A stretch of 64,000 nucleotides of DNA, taken from contig CM077159.1 of assembly GCA_039583875.1 (NCBI GenBank), positions 1,758,812-1,822,811 of the forward strand, read 5' to 3'. Shown one piece after another: positions 45,209 to 57,300 of this stretch. Under the pieces are notes generated by a model, which was not told the origin of the DNA, did not search any database, and worked only from the letters and a program-made list of their open reading frames with translations. Position numbers and translations under genes: made by a program. Source of the stretch: Platanthera guangdongensis. Lineage: Eukaryota > Streptophyta > Magnoliopsida > Asparagales > Orchidaceae. Numbering within the stretch: position 1 is the stretch's first letter; each line of letters starts with the position of its first letter.

Positions 45209-47382
45209 CTACGGAAAACGCTCATCACCAACTATATAGTTGGATGCTCCCGGAGTTGAAAGGTAGTGCATGAGACACAACTCCACATACCCAACTACGT
45301 TCACTAACGTGTGCATGCACGAATCATCAAAAGGCAGATGATAAATGCAAGCGACCGAGCTTGGCAAATAATTGTGTCTGGGGGACACCACATCAAAACG
45401 TACCGTTGCCATGGAATCACTTGCGGTCCAAAACGAAGCCTTACCCAATGCCAAGCGGTCAGATGAACGGTCCATCCTAGGAACAACATAGTCAGATCTA
45501 TGAAAAGTAGTGGAAAGACCGAACGCGACAACTAACAAATCGCTCACACACATCCGTCTAGGTAAGTCTAATTGGGAAGCTGGATAAATAAACATCTCCA
45601 GATACCTCGGGCTAGAAATGACAATCTCGTTCCCTAACAAGTCATCTAATTGAGACAAGTGAACCGGAGGAGGAGTCAACATGGGCCATTTCGGAGGAGA
45701 AACTAAATCATAGTCACCGTCAAAACATGGATTAAACGTCCAATAAAAATCCTCTGGGTGCAAGCCATCAAAATCAAAGGAAAAATCAAAGATTAGATTC
45801 GTCCTTACCGAAAACTCAGCCGGATCATCATCATCTAACTCATTATCAGATAAACATTCATCACGGGGTGACTCCACCAACTCAGCCGACATGTATTCCA
45901 ACCCACTAGATAATTCGTCCAAATCAGAGTCAGTGTTGGTCTCAAAAGTAGGCAAAATCGTACTCGACAAAATTTCTAATCCATTTTGGTCTTCTGGCGA
46001 AGGAGCTAACATCAAAGAAATGTCTATCGGGTACTCAGTGCTACCGTCATCCACAAATAGCTTTCCCACGCATGGTAAATCTTCCAAAACATCACATCCT
46101 TCGCTAACCAAATCTTCCCAGAAAGTAGGTACATTGTCTAAATCATGACGGAGGGTTGGGCAAATTGAATCCCGGGAAGAATCTACATTAGTATGACCCT
46201 CAAGCAACAATGATAATATCAATGAACTATCTCCCGAATGTGCCCCACTAAGATTATCCCAAGATAAACATCCATCGAAAGGTGACTCTTCCAACACCGT
46301 TGAACCATCGACCAAACCTGGATCAATCATTATAATATTGTGATCCTCAATCGCACTAATCCGACTGGATTGACCTAACGTGCAAGATAAATAAATGGGC
46401 ATCTCAATATGTTGTGGGCTAGAGGGAACTAGCTCATGTTCTAGCAGGTCATCACCTAAATCAGTAATAGGTAAGCTCACAACAAAGGGTGACTCAGCCG
46501 GAATGTCTTCTAACACAGGGTCATCAGAAGGCTCCATAACTATCAAGGGATACGCCTCAGAAACATTGCCGAAAGGAAGAGGAGACGATTCCTCAGAGGA
46601 GAATTCCTCGTCCAGGTCACTAGGGTAAACAATCTCCTCATCGTCACTCAAATCGCCAACATATTCAGCCTCGTCCTCGGTGATGGGCACAGTCCTAGAC
46701 AATGCCTTAGACTCAACAGGAGAGTCAACGACTAATTCAGGCAACTCGGGGAGAGACTAAAAAGGGTCTATGGGCGTAATCGGGGTATGATGCTCAATAT
46801 AGCCATGGTCAGATACACCTCTAGACTCACAAGTCATAGTCATCTGTCTGCCCCCACAGATAGGACTACTCCCCGCGGGCTCATGACAGTCCTAGCAGTC
46901 ACATGTACCGAACTCGAGATAGGGGACCTAACTATTTCCTTTCCTCTATAGGTGGGTGCATGTGTGCTATGGGTATCTCCACCAGCCCGGGGAAAGGATC
47001 TGTCCTGGGGGAATAGGTTACCCCTATGATCAGGCTTGGATAAGGTGACATAACTATACTGCCTAGCGGATGTCGGGCTAGTAGTAAGGCGGTAGGGGGA
47101 ATCAAATTTCTCTTAGAGTATTCTTCACATGTGGAGCAAGGCATATGGATAGCTACCCGCTCCACGCTCTTCGTTCAGCCAAAACACGCGGGCTCGACCT
47201 CTTAACTGCTCTCGGACGACATTAACCTTTTGGTAGTCGCCCAATTTGTTGTAATCAAAATAGATTTCTACCCACTTAAGCCAGTCTCTAAAATACTTTG
47301 GATCCCCATAACCATCATAGGTAAAAATATTGGTGTGTAGATAAGTCAGAGGACGATTGGAAGCGTTCACGTTGAAAGCCAT
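45209..47382 (-). pseudogene. gag: Gag of element F, interrupted
   Basis: From ATG 47382 the N-terminal capsid segment (YFRDWLKWVEIYFDYNKL, ARVFWLNEERG) is open to 47125. Then about 380 bp contain several stops. The C-terminal acidic half (46744-45209, 511 codons) is open and rich in Asp/Glu/Ser/Leu. Its VDSPVESKALSRTVPITEDEAEY motif parallels VIDSPDESKVVPRTVPVTEDEAEY in element E. The middle of the capsid is lost or scrambled, so no complete product is expected. Between 44990 and 45208 I see only non-coding sequence. Confidence 0.75.
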
Positions 47383-47710
47383 TTCAGTGTGTACCAGAGA
47401 GGACACTCATTCCGGTTTTGGTGCAAATGCAAAGAAAGGGTACCTGAACAACGAATTCTAGGAATGATGGAATTGTTCCCGCTTAGCCACTAAGATTATA
47501 ATTATATAAAATATATTTTCTGGCTGGAAAAAATATGAGGTTTATTAAAAAAATTTATTTTTGAATTTTGCTGAAAAATAAGAAATCTAGGCCGCTTTTG
47601 GCAGACCTGCAAGAATTTTTTTTGAATTTTTTTGACTCGAAAGTGAACAAGAAAAGTGCGTGCCGACGTGTAAGAGCCAGAGGACGGTTCCAATTGAGAA
47701 ATTGACGTGA

Positions 47711-47730
47711 ACCTCGCACTAATACCAAAT
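47711..47730 (-). other. Primer binding site of element F
   Basis: The minus strand reads ATTTGGTATTAGTGCGAGG after the LTR end. This is the E-type site with one transition. The leader 47407-47710 is AT-rich and shows no gene. Confidence 0.75.
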
Positions 47731-49132
47731 TGATGTAGGCTTGCCCCTTTTTGGCGTTACGGTGATGGACATAATTAAACACAACGCTCTCCGCTAACTC
47801 TCACGTCACGCTCAAGCAACAAAAACACAGCAACTACCCAACTCGGATATTCATTAAACATAAACAACGGAGGGTTCACAAAGCCCTTCAAGATAGTACC
47901 AAGGTGATATGCCAAGGTCGTCTCAAGCGAAAGGAACCCACACGGTTCGGTCGAGAGTTATTGTACCAAAAGAGAATCCACCGAAAACAAAAGATTCAGA
48001 CAAGGGTGGTTCTCTCCCAACAAAATAAAATGAGGGTCGCCACTCCTCACGAACTTAAACGGAAAAAGAAAACACCAACAATATCAATGAAAATTTAACC
48101 ACGAAATTTCAAACGCTTCACAAGCCACGCGACACGCATATGCCACAAGATCTATCAAGAGGAGAAAACACACAACGGTAGAGATTTTTCGTTACCTAAA
48201 CTGGAATAGATGATTCTGGTTATCTCGCTTGAATCACTCTTCCACGGCTCCGCCGGAGTTACGCCGGATGGAGAGGAAACTCGTCCTCCTTCTTCGCGTC
48301 ACGCCTTGGCCAAGATCCACGAGAGATTACCACAAGAACCTTGCTCTAACCACCAAGAGTGAGGGGTGGCCGGAGTCTTCCTTGAAGGGGGAATGGGTTG
48401 GTCGGGTTGTGCTTGAGAGAGGTCGGTCGGCTATGGATGAAAGGGAGAGGGGGCTAGGGGGTGGTGGCTTGTGAAGGAGGGGCTTTGGGTGCCCGAGAGA
48501 AGGAGGAGGGAGGGGAGGTTGGAGGCTAGGAGAGGGAGAGAAGGCTAGGATTGACAGGGAACCAAAATTAGAATAGGAGGGAGAGGGGGGAGATTCCTCT
48601 TGGAGGTAGGATTTCAAATTCTCATTTAACGTCACCATATGAAAACAATCCATGCCTATATATATGCTACACCACTCAATCTCCACCTTAGAAAATTAAC
48701 ACCCTTATGATGGTTATATGCACCCATCATGAATTAAATAAAGCATAGAGTTTGCATGAAGAATAAAAAATGCAAGATGGTTATAAGCACCCATCATGCA
48801 ATACAAAATTAAAATGCTTGAAATAAGATTGCTTAAAATGACAATCGATAAAATAACAATTTAATAAAATATATAATTATAATTATTTTATTCATAATTA
48901 TATATTTTATTTAATAGTGGCGGCGGAGTTGGCGTCGAGGTAGAATTAATAGTGGCGGCGACGTTGGCGTCGAGCTAGAAATCCCATCCATGAGCTTGCG
49001 GCAACGGCCGTCCCAATCCACGAACGCTTTGGCGGCGGTGTTCGCGTTGAGGTAGAAATCCCATCCGCGAGCTTGCGGCAACGACCGTCCAAATCCATGA
49101 ACATTTTCAAATGGGGATCCATGGCACCATCA
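47731..49132 (-). repeat. 5' LTR of element F
   Basis: This uninterrupted 1402-bp LTR has the promoter box CCTATATATAT-type sequence at about 48653-48664. On the minus strand it begins TGATGGTGCC and ends CTACATCA. It serves as the reference showing that G interrupted the other LTR. Confidence 0.9.
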
Positions 49133-49137
49133 AGTGA

Positions 49138-49305
49138 GGTCCAACGGCCTGGCTCTCCACCCTTGTGCTGAGGTCGAGCTGAGCTGGCTAGTTTTGACTA
49201 GCCTATGTCGAGCATCTCTCACCCTTGTTCTTAGAAAAAAATATCAAACCTATTGGATACCACCTGGTGAGTGTAGGACTTTCCATGATTGACACACGAC
49301 CCTGC
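49138..49305. other. Flank between element F and the minisatellite
   Basis: No gene is visible. It is the continuation of the 29241-29496 flank after the AGTGA duplication. Confidence 0.5.
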
Positions 49306-49492
49306 CATCTAGGTGAGAGCCTGACAGTGGGATCTGCTCGGGGTCTGAGGTTGACACCGAGTGACTTCCAGCCCTGTTAACTAGGTGAGAGCCTGACAGC
49401 GGGATCTGCTCGGGGTCCAAGGTTGACACCGAGGGATTTCCAGCCCTATCAGCTAGGTGAGAGCGTGACAGTGGGATCTGATCGGGGTCCAA
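49306..49492. repeat. 72-bp minisatellite, about 2.6 copies
   Basis: The units start GGTGAGAGCCTGACAG and recur at about 49310, 49383 and 49455. They include GGGATCTGCTCGGGGTC and TTGACACCGAG. The unit is a multiple of three. On the minus strand it keeps an open frame (DPEQIPLSGSHL repeats, 49250-49492), but no surrounding gene is visible. It is cut at 49492 by LTR I. Confidence 0.75.
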
Positions 49493-52444
49493 TGTAACGC
49501 CCCCGGTTTTTCTGTGTTTTGTTTGATCTTTGGCTGGCGTTACGATGGCGTATTTCCGACTTTTTGCCGTTGTATAGCGTGGTCTTAGCTCTTAGTCTTC
49601 CCTGTGTAGCCTGTTTGTAGCCTGTTAGCAAGATTCCCCAGCTAGCCGGAGTCCGTTTGATGACTCGGTTGGGTCTCTTAGGGAATGCTTGTGTTTTGGC
49701 TTCGGGTGGTGATATCCCGGGTTTTGTTCGTCGAATGCTAATTTCGACTTCGCAGTTGTGTTCGTAGCGTGGATTTTTAGCTGCGATGCGAATTTCGTCA
49801 TTGTTCGAGATGTTTCGGGTCTCGTGTCATTTTGATATTTCATGTAAGTAATTATTATGTATCGATTGTTTATTATTAAACCTGATGTATATATATATAG
49901 CCTTAGGTTAGAATTAGGGCTCGGTTCATTTATTTCTTTTCGTTTTCTCAGTTTAGAAGGAGTCGCCGCCTGTGCGAGAGGAAGAGAACCACCAGACTAC
50001 CCTAGCCTTCGGACGCCGATTCTTGGAGATTTAGTGGTCGAAATTCAATTTCGAGAGTGGATCTGGACTGCCCTCGCCTGGATCTGCATTCTTTCTTCTC
50101 CTCAGCTTGCTGCTCTACGGCTAGATCCGAGAGTGGGGGAGGACGCCGACCAGGTTTTTCTGGTATTGAGGCAAGTGATGTTCCCTCATCCTTGCCATAG
50201 TTGATCTTTGTCTTATTTTGTTTAAATTTTATCTCTTTCCTGCTTAGATCTTAGGTGTACGTTATGGTTTGTTCCCGATCATACCGTGGCTAGTGTAGAA
50301 AGGTTCCCGTTAAATCTTAGATTTCCTGAGGGATTGTGTTTATTAGAGTCAGATTTGGTTCGGTTCAGATCGAGTAGTTGCTATTGCCGATGGATGATGG
50401 AACTCTAGAGAGAGGCCTCGTTCTCATTTTGGTTGTTGCTGGGTTTGGCGCCGGTGGCCAGTCGGGGTGTCGACACCTGTGTGTCGGCACCGGCCAGCAG
50501 TGGTGTCGACACTTGGTGTCGACACCAGCAGCAGAGGTGTCGACACTTGGTGTCGACACCAGCCGCTGTGGGGTCGACACTTGGTGTCGACACCAGCAGC
50601 AGAGGTGTTGACACTTGGTGTCGACACCAGCAGCTGACACTTGGTGTCGAGCAGCTGTGGTGTCGACACTTGGTGTCGACACCAGCAGCTTTGGTGTCGA
50701 CACTTGGTGTCGACACCAGCAGCAGAGGTGTCGCCACTTGGTGCCGACACCAGCAGCTGTGGTGTCGACACTTGGTGTCGACACCAACAGCAGAGGTGTC
50801 GACACTTGGTGTCAACACTTGGTGTCGACACCAGCAGCTGTGGTGTCGACACTTGGTGTCGACACCAGCAGCTGTGGTGTCGACACTTGGTGTCGACACC
50901 AGCAACAGAGGTGTCGACACCAGCCGTTGTGGTGTCGACACTTGGTGTCGACACCAGCAGCAGAGGTGTCGACACTTGGTGTCGGCACCAGCCGCTATGG
51001 TGCCGACACCTTGTGTCGACACCGGCTTGTCGTGGTGTCGACATATCGTGTCGATGCTGGGTGCTGCGCTTGTTTTGGGGTCAGAAAGACTCAGGGTTGG
51101 TTCGGGTTAGGCGTGCAAGGCCGCGTCGGTTGGTCCCGACGTTCTTGCCTTGGGTTCGTGTGTTTCTTAGGATTGTTAGTGTGACCTTTTCCCTAGGAGG
51201 GGGGCATTGGGTGTTCGGCTAGTTTCTGCATGTCGACTCTTGGGTTGTGGCAGGTGGTGGAGTTTTGGTGGCCTCTAGAGGGGTGTTTTTATGTGGAGAG
51301 CTGTGGCCACCGCCTTTTTGCCCCGGTTTGGGTTGGTGTGTGTGGGACCCTAAAGCTGCCACTATTTGACCCCTTAGCCCTTTTTGGACATGATTATGGT
51401 TATGTATTCAGATCCATGTTTTGACCACTCCCACTTACCCACGTGTTAGGACTGTTAGTCCCTTTCCTGTTTATGCTTTCTTTTCTTTTGCCATATATGT
51501 ATATGTCTTGTTGCTGTTGCAGACTCTTTTGGTATGGCATAATGGTTTTATTGCTCGCACTTGGTGTGCTCTGCTATGTTTTAGACAGTACTCTCTTCTT
51601 ACTATCACCCCTTTTCTTTTGCTTATAGCAGTTTGTTGCCGGGTTGGTAAACCCTTCTTCTTATTTTGCTTATTAATCTATTGCTCTATTTACCTTTTGA
51701 TTATTTTCTTGCTGAGGTGTTCTTTTCTTGAATGCCTCAGGTCCAGGTTGTAGCCAGTTCAGCGGCTAGCTCTTTGGAGGGGCTTGTTGGTGGCCTCTTG
51801 GGTAGCTGAGATAGCTGATCCCCGATTTTTGTGAAGTAGTTCTTTACTTTTCTGTATAGACATACATACTCGCCAGTGGGTTCGTGTCAGGTTATTGACG
51901 CCCACTGGTGGCTTCTTGTGATGCTGGGTATGAACTTAAACTGCTGTTTTTGCCTATTTGTGGTTGGTTACTTGCTTCTGGGAAGGATTTATGCTAGGTT
52001 GCATGTTAGATATTTTAAAACCTAAAAGCATTATTATATGTACCTCATGCATAACATGTTTCTAAAACAAAGACACTATTTTTCCTCAGCGTACAACACT
52101 ATCTTTCATACATACTATACTCACCTTAGAGTCGTGCATACCTTGAGTCATCCCCCGGGGACACTTATGCTCATTTAGGGTGTCAACTTAATTGAACCAA
52201 AGTTTTTCCTGCTGCGTATAAATATAATTTTAACTGTGGACTAGCTGATCCACCGTGCCGAGGGATACGGCCATTCAACATAACTGATTTTCTTTTATAT
52301 TTAATCAACGATTTTCTTTAAAAGTCAAGGGTCTGGTGTTTTGCCTGAGCATGTGCAGTTATGCCCTGCACGACGTGGCATCACGGCACGTGTTTTCTCT
52401 TGCTCTGATACGATTTTATCGTTGAGAAAATGCGGGTTGTGACA
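49493..52444 (+). repeat. LTR of element I (2.95 kb)
   Basis: It begins TGTAACGCCCCC and ends GGGTTGTGACA, followed after two bases by TTGGTATCAGAGGG. Terminal TGT..ACA and the primer site support an LTR of a plus-strand element, probably Ty3/gypsy. Only this one LTR and a short leader are in the window. A palindrome array fills 50466-51060. Long overlapping open frames on both strands across the array are by-products of the repeats. Confidence 0.75.
50466..51060. repeat. Dense TGTCGACA palindrome array in LTR I
   Basis: About 26 copies of the TCGACA core lie within 595 bp. The commonest 34-bp unit contains two palindromes, GTGTCGACAC and GGTGTCGACACC, separated by TT, then CAGCAGCAGAG or CAGCAGCTGTG. 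Some units are altered (TGTCGGCA, TGTTGACA, TGCCGACA). The strict symmetry and the high count are directly visible. Confidence 0.93.
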
Positions 52445-52690
52445 GTTGGTATCAGAGGGAGGTTTCTTGACAAATGGTCGGGCAACCTTTCCCTTGTCTG
52501 CATTAGTGGTTAGCGTCATACCATACACACACTGATATGTCATCAGCACGTCTTGGCTAAAGCACGAACACTACACTCATGAGCATAAAGAAGTATACGG
52601 GGCATATTATGTAGTATGGGATGCATAATATGTGTTTATATATGGATCCACCATAGGAGGCAACATGTGAGGGTTATGTAGTATGGGATG
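52445..52690 (+). other. Primer site and leader of element I, truncated
   Basis: TTGGTATCAGAGGGAGG (52446-52462) is an initiator-Met-tRNA type site adjoining LTR I. The leader then continues with no gene until Sirevirus J starts at 52691. The rest of I must lie outside the window, beyond J. Confidence 0.7.
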
Positions 52691-52710
52691 TGAAAGGGAA
52701 ACTAGATCTG

Positions 52711-52748
52711 ATATACTCTAGAGGGGGGGGGGGGTGAATAGAGTATAT
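52711..52748. repeat. G-run hairpin near LTR end, element J (3' LTR)
   Basis: A perfect 10-bp inverted repeat encloses GA, twelve G and TGAA. The same stem in the 5' LTR (63407-63439) has seven G. On the element's RNA the loop is a C-run, about 20 nt before the primer site. Confidence 0.85.
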
Positions 52749-53762
52749 GGTGCTTTTAAAACACAAAAAAAAACTTTTGCAAAGCTTTACAACAATTGTT
52801 GTAATGAGTGTGAGCAGGGAAGCAGAAAATAAAACTAATCACAAAACTAAGCTATGCAAGAGCTAAGCACAAGAAAATCTAGGCCAGAAACAAAAAGAAA
52901 ACAAGCAGAACCAGAGGACACAAGGAAATATAGTGGTTCCCCAAACTTGGGTACATCCACTCTTCTACCACCCTAGGTAGGAATCCACTGCAGGATGAGT
53001 TGATCAGGTGTCCTGGGCACCAATGAGCTTTTGATAAGGTGCTCAAAAACCAAATCAGATTTTTTGATCAGGTGTCTTGCCACCAATGAGCTTTTGACAA
53101 GGTGCTCAAAAAGCAGATTCAAACTTTTGAAGGGAGTTTGAAAAACCCTTTACAGAGTGGGGGTGAGAGAGTTATGGACAGTCTTCTCTTTCTCAATCAA
53201 CTGAGAAGACTAAGTGGATTGATGTCAAAGCTCCCCCTGAATCCTTGAAATCTTCAGGAAGAAAAGCTTTGCTGAGGGTGATAGGCCTTCAAAGATAGAT
53301 CTCCAGCAATAGATGATTTCAGCAAGCTGAAATGTTGAGTGTCTGGAGTCTTGAAATGGTGTTGGCCTTGAACACTTTGAGAGCTAAAGAGATCTGAAGA
53401 ATGCTTGATCTCTTTGATGAGTGTTCTTCTGAATTCTTCTTGACAGAAAATTTTGAAGGAGTCTCTGTATACTGAGTTGTGTGTCCTATTCTTGTCAATC
53501 TCTATCTTGATTCAAAAAACATTCTATCTTTTATTCTCTGTGCCAGAATAGAATATCACTCTGTCAAAGATAGTCGTTGGTCTGCATTGATTACAGCCTT
53601 AATTGCATAATTTCTTCTGAAGGAATGTCCACTGAATTATTCCTTGAAAAATCCCTTGAAACTTGGTCCAGAAGTAAATGAAAACGGCTAGCAGATATTC
53701 AGAATTAAATGCAGAATAACTTCTAACTGATTTGAATTTGAATTCTGGAAGATAACTGAAAA

Positions 53763-54052
53763 CGTCGAACTGAGCTCTGCTATCGTCGAGCTGAGCTCAG
53801 CGAACTGGAAAATTCAAGCAACAAAATAATCGTCGATCTGAGCTCAAAGATCATCGGACTGAGCTCAGAGATAAGGATCCAATGCAGAGTCAAAATCGTC
53901 GACCTGAGCTCACCGATCGTCGAATAGAGTTCGACGATATTGTGAAGTTGAGCTCAGCGATCGTCGAGTGGAGTTCGACGATCTGCCGAAGTTGAGCTCG
54001 ACGATCGTCGATCTGAGTTCGACGAATCGTCATGCTGAGCTCGACGATCAGA
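53763..54052. repeat. ATCGTCGA-CTGAG-TCGACGAT palindromes in LTR J
   Basis: About a dozen half or full copies of ATCGTCGA(T/G)CTGAGTTCGACGAT-type palindromes occur. The best are at 53975-54055. The same motif recurs in the spacer at 57657-57945 and inside gag at 61398-61627. Confidence 0.85.
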
Positions 54053-54218
54053 CTTAGTCTCCAGACAGAAAAACTTGGTCTTCAGGGCAGCTTCCAATCC
54101 TAGACTTCTAACCCTTAGACTCAATTCTAATTGACCTATTAAGCTATACAGAAGGTCAAATACAGATTCCTAGAGACATAGTGATCCTGACCCAAATTAG
54201 TAATAGGGTGTTCCAACA

Positions 54219-54235
54219 ATCTCCCCCTATTTGGG
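54219..54235 (-). other. Polypurine tract of element J
   Basis: The minus strand reads CCCAAATAGGGGGAGAT directly before the 3' LTR start TGTTGG. Confidence 0.88.
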
Positions 54236-54396
54236 TTAGGATTACTATTTACAGATTTTGGAAAAATTCAAATAACAACATACAATCAGAAAAGCATAAA
54301 AACAACATACAGACATTGCAGAAACATCACAGATATATATATATATATGACATCCAGATAGCAGTCAGAAAAACCAAAGATTGTCACCTTACAGAG

Positions 54397-57300
54397 TTAC
54401 TTCTTCTCTTTGCTTTTAACCATCTTGATTTCTCTGTTAGGGTTCAGGGCTTCCTTGTTAGATCTAGTGTCATCAGCTGCACCCAAGTATGTTTGCTTTG
54501 AAGTCCTGGGAACCACAGCAGCAGGATGCAACTCCATGTATCTGTCTGCATCAAAGAACTTGCTGGAGGCATATCTTTCTAACTCCTTTTGTCTTTGCTC
54601 TGACATGGTAGAAATATTAGAAGTGTCTAAGCCTTGCTCTCTGGCTTTCTTTATCTGGTCTAATGCAGCCATTTCTTTCATTCTAGCAGTCCAAGAGGCT
54701 GGGTTCTTTTCAGGGTCCTCAAATGGTACAGGTGGCTCATACCTGTTGGAAGAAGTGTCTTGAGGAGGCCTAGCAGACACTGTCTCTTTGAGCTTAAAGG
54801 GGAATGGACCAGAAGTAGTATCAGATGAAGCATGTCCTCCCCTGGAGTAAGGGTGCTGCCTGGAATGCCCTTTAGAATATACCTGAATATCTCTTTGACT
54901 TCCCCTGTATCCTCCTCTCCTGGAATAAGAACCCCTAGATTGGTTTTCCCTTTGATAAGATCTGGCATGGGGTTGATAGGGAGCCTGGCTTCTAGCTGGG
55001 GCTTGACTGGCAGAGCTTCCACCTGCACCTACATCAGGAGGAGGTGGTGGAGGAGGGTAAGGGTGCTGGAACTGGGAGGAGCCCTTCTCATACTTTCTTT
55101 TCTTCTTCATTGCTTTCAGCTGATTTTTAGAGTACTGCATCCAATGTTCAGTAATTTGGCAGTTATGCATAATATAGTAAGGAATATCATTATCATCTTT
55201 TACTTTTGCAGGAGGAACCCTTTTCATAGCCTTGCTTCTAGCTTTCCTCTTCCTGGCAATAGTGGCAGCAGAGTCATCAGTGTCTGTCTTGAACTCATCA
55301 GAGTCAGAACTCTGGGCATCATATATAGCATCTATCTTCTTCATAAGATCTTTCTTCAGTTGAATTGCAGCAGATGAGGCAGAAGCAGAAGGGGCAGCAG
55401 CAGGAACAGCAGCAAATACAGCAGCAGATACAGGAACAACAGCAGATGGGGCAGCAGATTCAGCAGCAGATACAGAAGGAGAAGCAGAAACAACACTAGT
55501 AACTTCAGGAGTGATGGCAGCAGCAGCTTCAGTAACAACAACAAAATCTTCAGCAGATGGAGCAACAGAAGCTGGAGAAGTGACAGTAGCAGTGATATCA
55601 TCAGAATCTGCAGCAGGCTCAAACACAGTGGCCTCTGTCATCAGAAAATCCTGGGATGTTTGCTCATCAGAAGCAATTTGAATTTCAGCAGCAGGGAGAA
55701 CAACTTCAGCATTAGCATCAACAATTTCAGAAGCAAAGGCAGACCTTTCTTCATCAGCAGCAGCAGCAGTAATCACTGAGAGTACAAAGGAGGAAATAAT
55801 GCTGGGGTCACAGCCAGAGAAAGGCACCAGAGCCTTGGACAGATCTTCTGGGGGATGGACAGCATTAGGCTCTGGGAGATGGCTGAAGTATGCAGTATCA
55901 AAGGCAGAAAGCAAAGACCTTAGGTCTATTGCCAAAACTGCAGTAGGAGCCTGGACTGGAGTAGCAGCAACAGGAGCAGCAGATACAAAAACAACAGCAG
56001 CAGCAGCAGCAGTATCAACAACAGGAGCAGAAGCAGCAGCAACAGCAGCATGAAGGCTGGCTTCATATGGCATCTCCCCCTGCCTGGATGCAGATACATC
56101 TGTATCAAGGCACACTGCTGGAGGTGCGGCCTGAGGAAGGAGGGAGGAAAGCCTGGCAGATAGGGCTGCCACTGACTGTTGTAGAGGAGCTAAGGAGGCC
56201 TCCATGAGAAGAGAGAGCCTGGGGGCAAGTAGCTCATACAACTTGTCAGCTAAGGCTGGCAGATCTACATGCTCAATAGCAGGAGCAGAGGTAAATGGTA
56301 TATGGATGGCTGAGGAAGCTGGAAGTGGAGGGCTGGAGAGTGGAGGGATGGATGGCTGAGGTGTGGGGATGGTGGAGATGGATAAGGGGATGGATATGGA
56401 TGGAGTGAATGTTGGTTGGTCAATGATGTGGAGGAGGAGATCTTGGAATGAGGTTGAGGAGGAGGGTAATTCTGGAGGAGAAGAGGGGGAATCATCCATG
56501 TAGGATTCATCCAGAAGGGTGAATGATGGTATGGATGGAGATGATGTGACATCTGGTGGTGGATAGGAGAACAATGGGTGGAAATGGTCTACTGGAGGTG
56601 ATGAAATGGTTGCTGGAGATGGAATTGATGTTGGAGATGGGCTGGAGATGGTAATTGTGGATGAAGCTGGAATGGTGGATGGAAGAGGTAGGGTTGGGCT
56701 TGGAGGAGGAGAGGAAGCAGCAACAGCAGCAGCCAGGTCTTCTGCAGGAGCAGAGACCTGTGGGGGAGTGACTCTTTGAGTCCTGGTGCCTGAAGGAGCA
56801 CTAGAAGAGGGCCTGCTGGGCTTGCTTATCTGCATGTCCCACTTGCCAAAGAGGGCACAGGTGAGTCTCTTGGAGGCATTAATGTGCACTCCAGAGGAGA
56901 CCAGCAAGGCAGGGCATTTGTTTTGCAAGAAGACTCCAAGGATCCTTCCAAAATTAACAAAACTTTTATTGATTTTCTTCTTTATCAGGTCAAAGAAGAC
57001 CTCTCCCCAGTTCAAGCTTTTCTTATCTACCAGAGCTCCCATGAGGCAGAGCTGATGTCTGGAGATAGTATCATGAGCTGAGTGCTTCGCCAGCAGCACT
57101 TTTCCTACAACATCTGCTAGGAACCTGTACTCAACAGACAAGTTCCTTTTGAATAACTTGCTAGGGTTTCCCTCTGGATGACCCATCCTGGCAAGTATAT
57201 CAGAAAATTTCTCCCCAGATAATTCAGCAGAGTCTTCTCCATTTCTCAAACCAAAGACCTCTGTTAAAACTGTGGGGGTCAGAGGTACCTGAGTTCCAGC

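Larger units (their letters stand above)
29497..49132 (-). mobile_element. Element F: gag-only LTR retrotransposon, hosting G and H
   Basis: The ends TGATGTAG (29497) and CCATCA (49132) are flanked by perfect AGTGA duplications at 29492-29496 and 49133-49137. Without the nested insertion (30484-44047 plus 5 bp) the element is about 6.1 kb. On the minus strand it has 5' LTR 49132-47731, primer site, gag (47382 down to 45209, broken), short second ORF, polypurine tract and 3' LTR. It belongs to the same family as E: same LTR termini, promoter box and gag tail. It has no pol. Confidence 0.88.
52691..54218 (-). repeat. 3' LTR of element J
   Basis: This 1528-bp LTR starts TGTTGGAACACCC on the minus strand (54218) and ends ...CTTTCA (52691). 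It has a hairpin ATATACTCTA / TAGAGTATAT around 12 G (52711-52748) and palindrome repeats at 53763-54052. Confidence 0.92.

Noticed and set aside
50366..51222. Several 140-225-codon open frames on both strands over the palindrome array (Cys-Arg-His-Gln or Ser-Thr-Pro repeats).
   Set aside because: They exist in many frames at once because the 34-bp unit and its symmetry exclude stops. No domain and no conserved start is seen.
55356..55622. Leucine-run minus-strand frame resembling a membrane protein.
   Set aside because: Out-of-frame reading of the Ala/Val/Ser low-complexity part of the J third ORF (CAG/GCA repeats).
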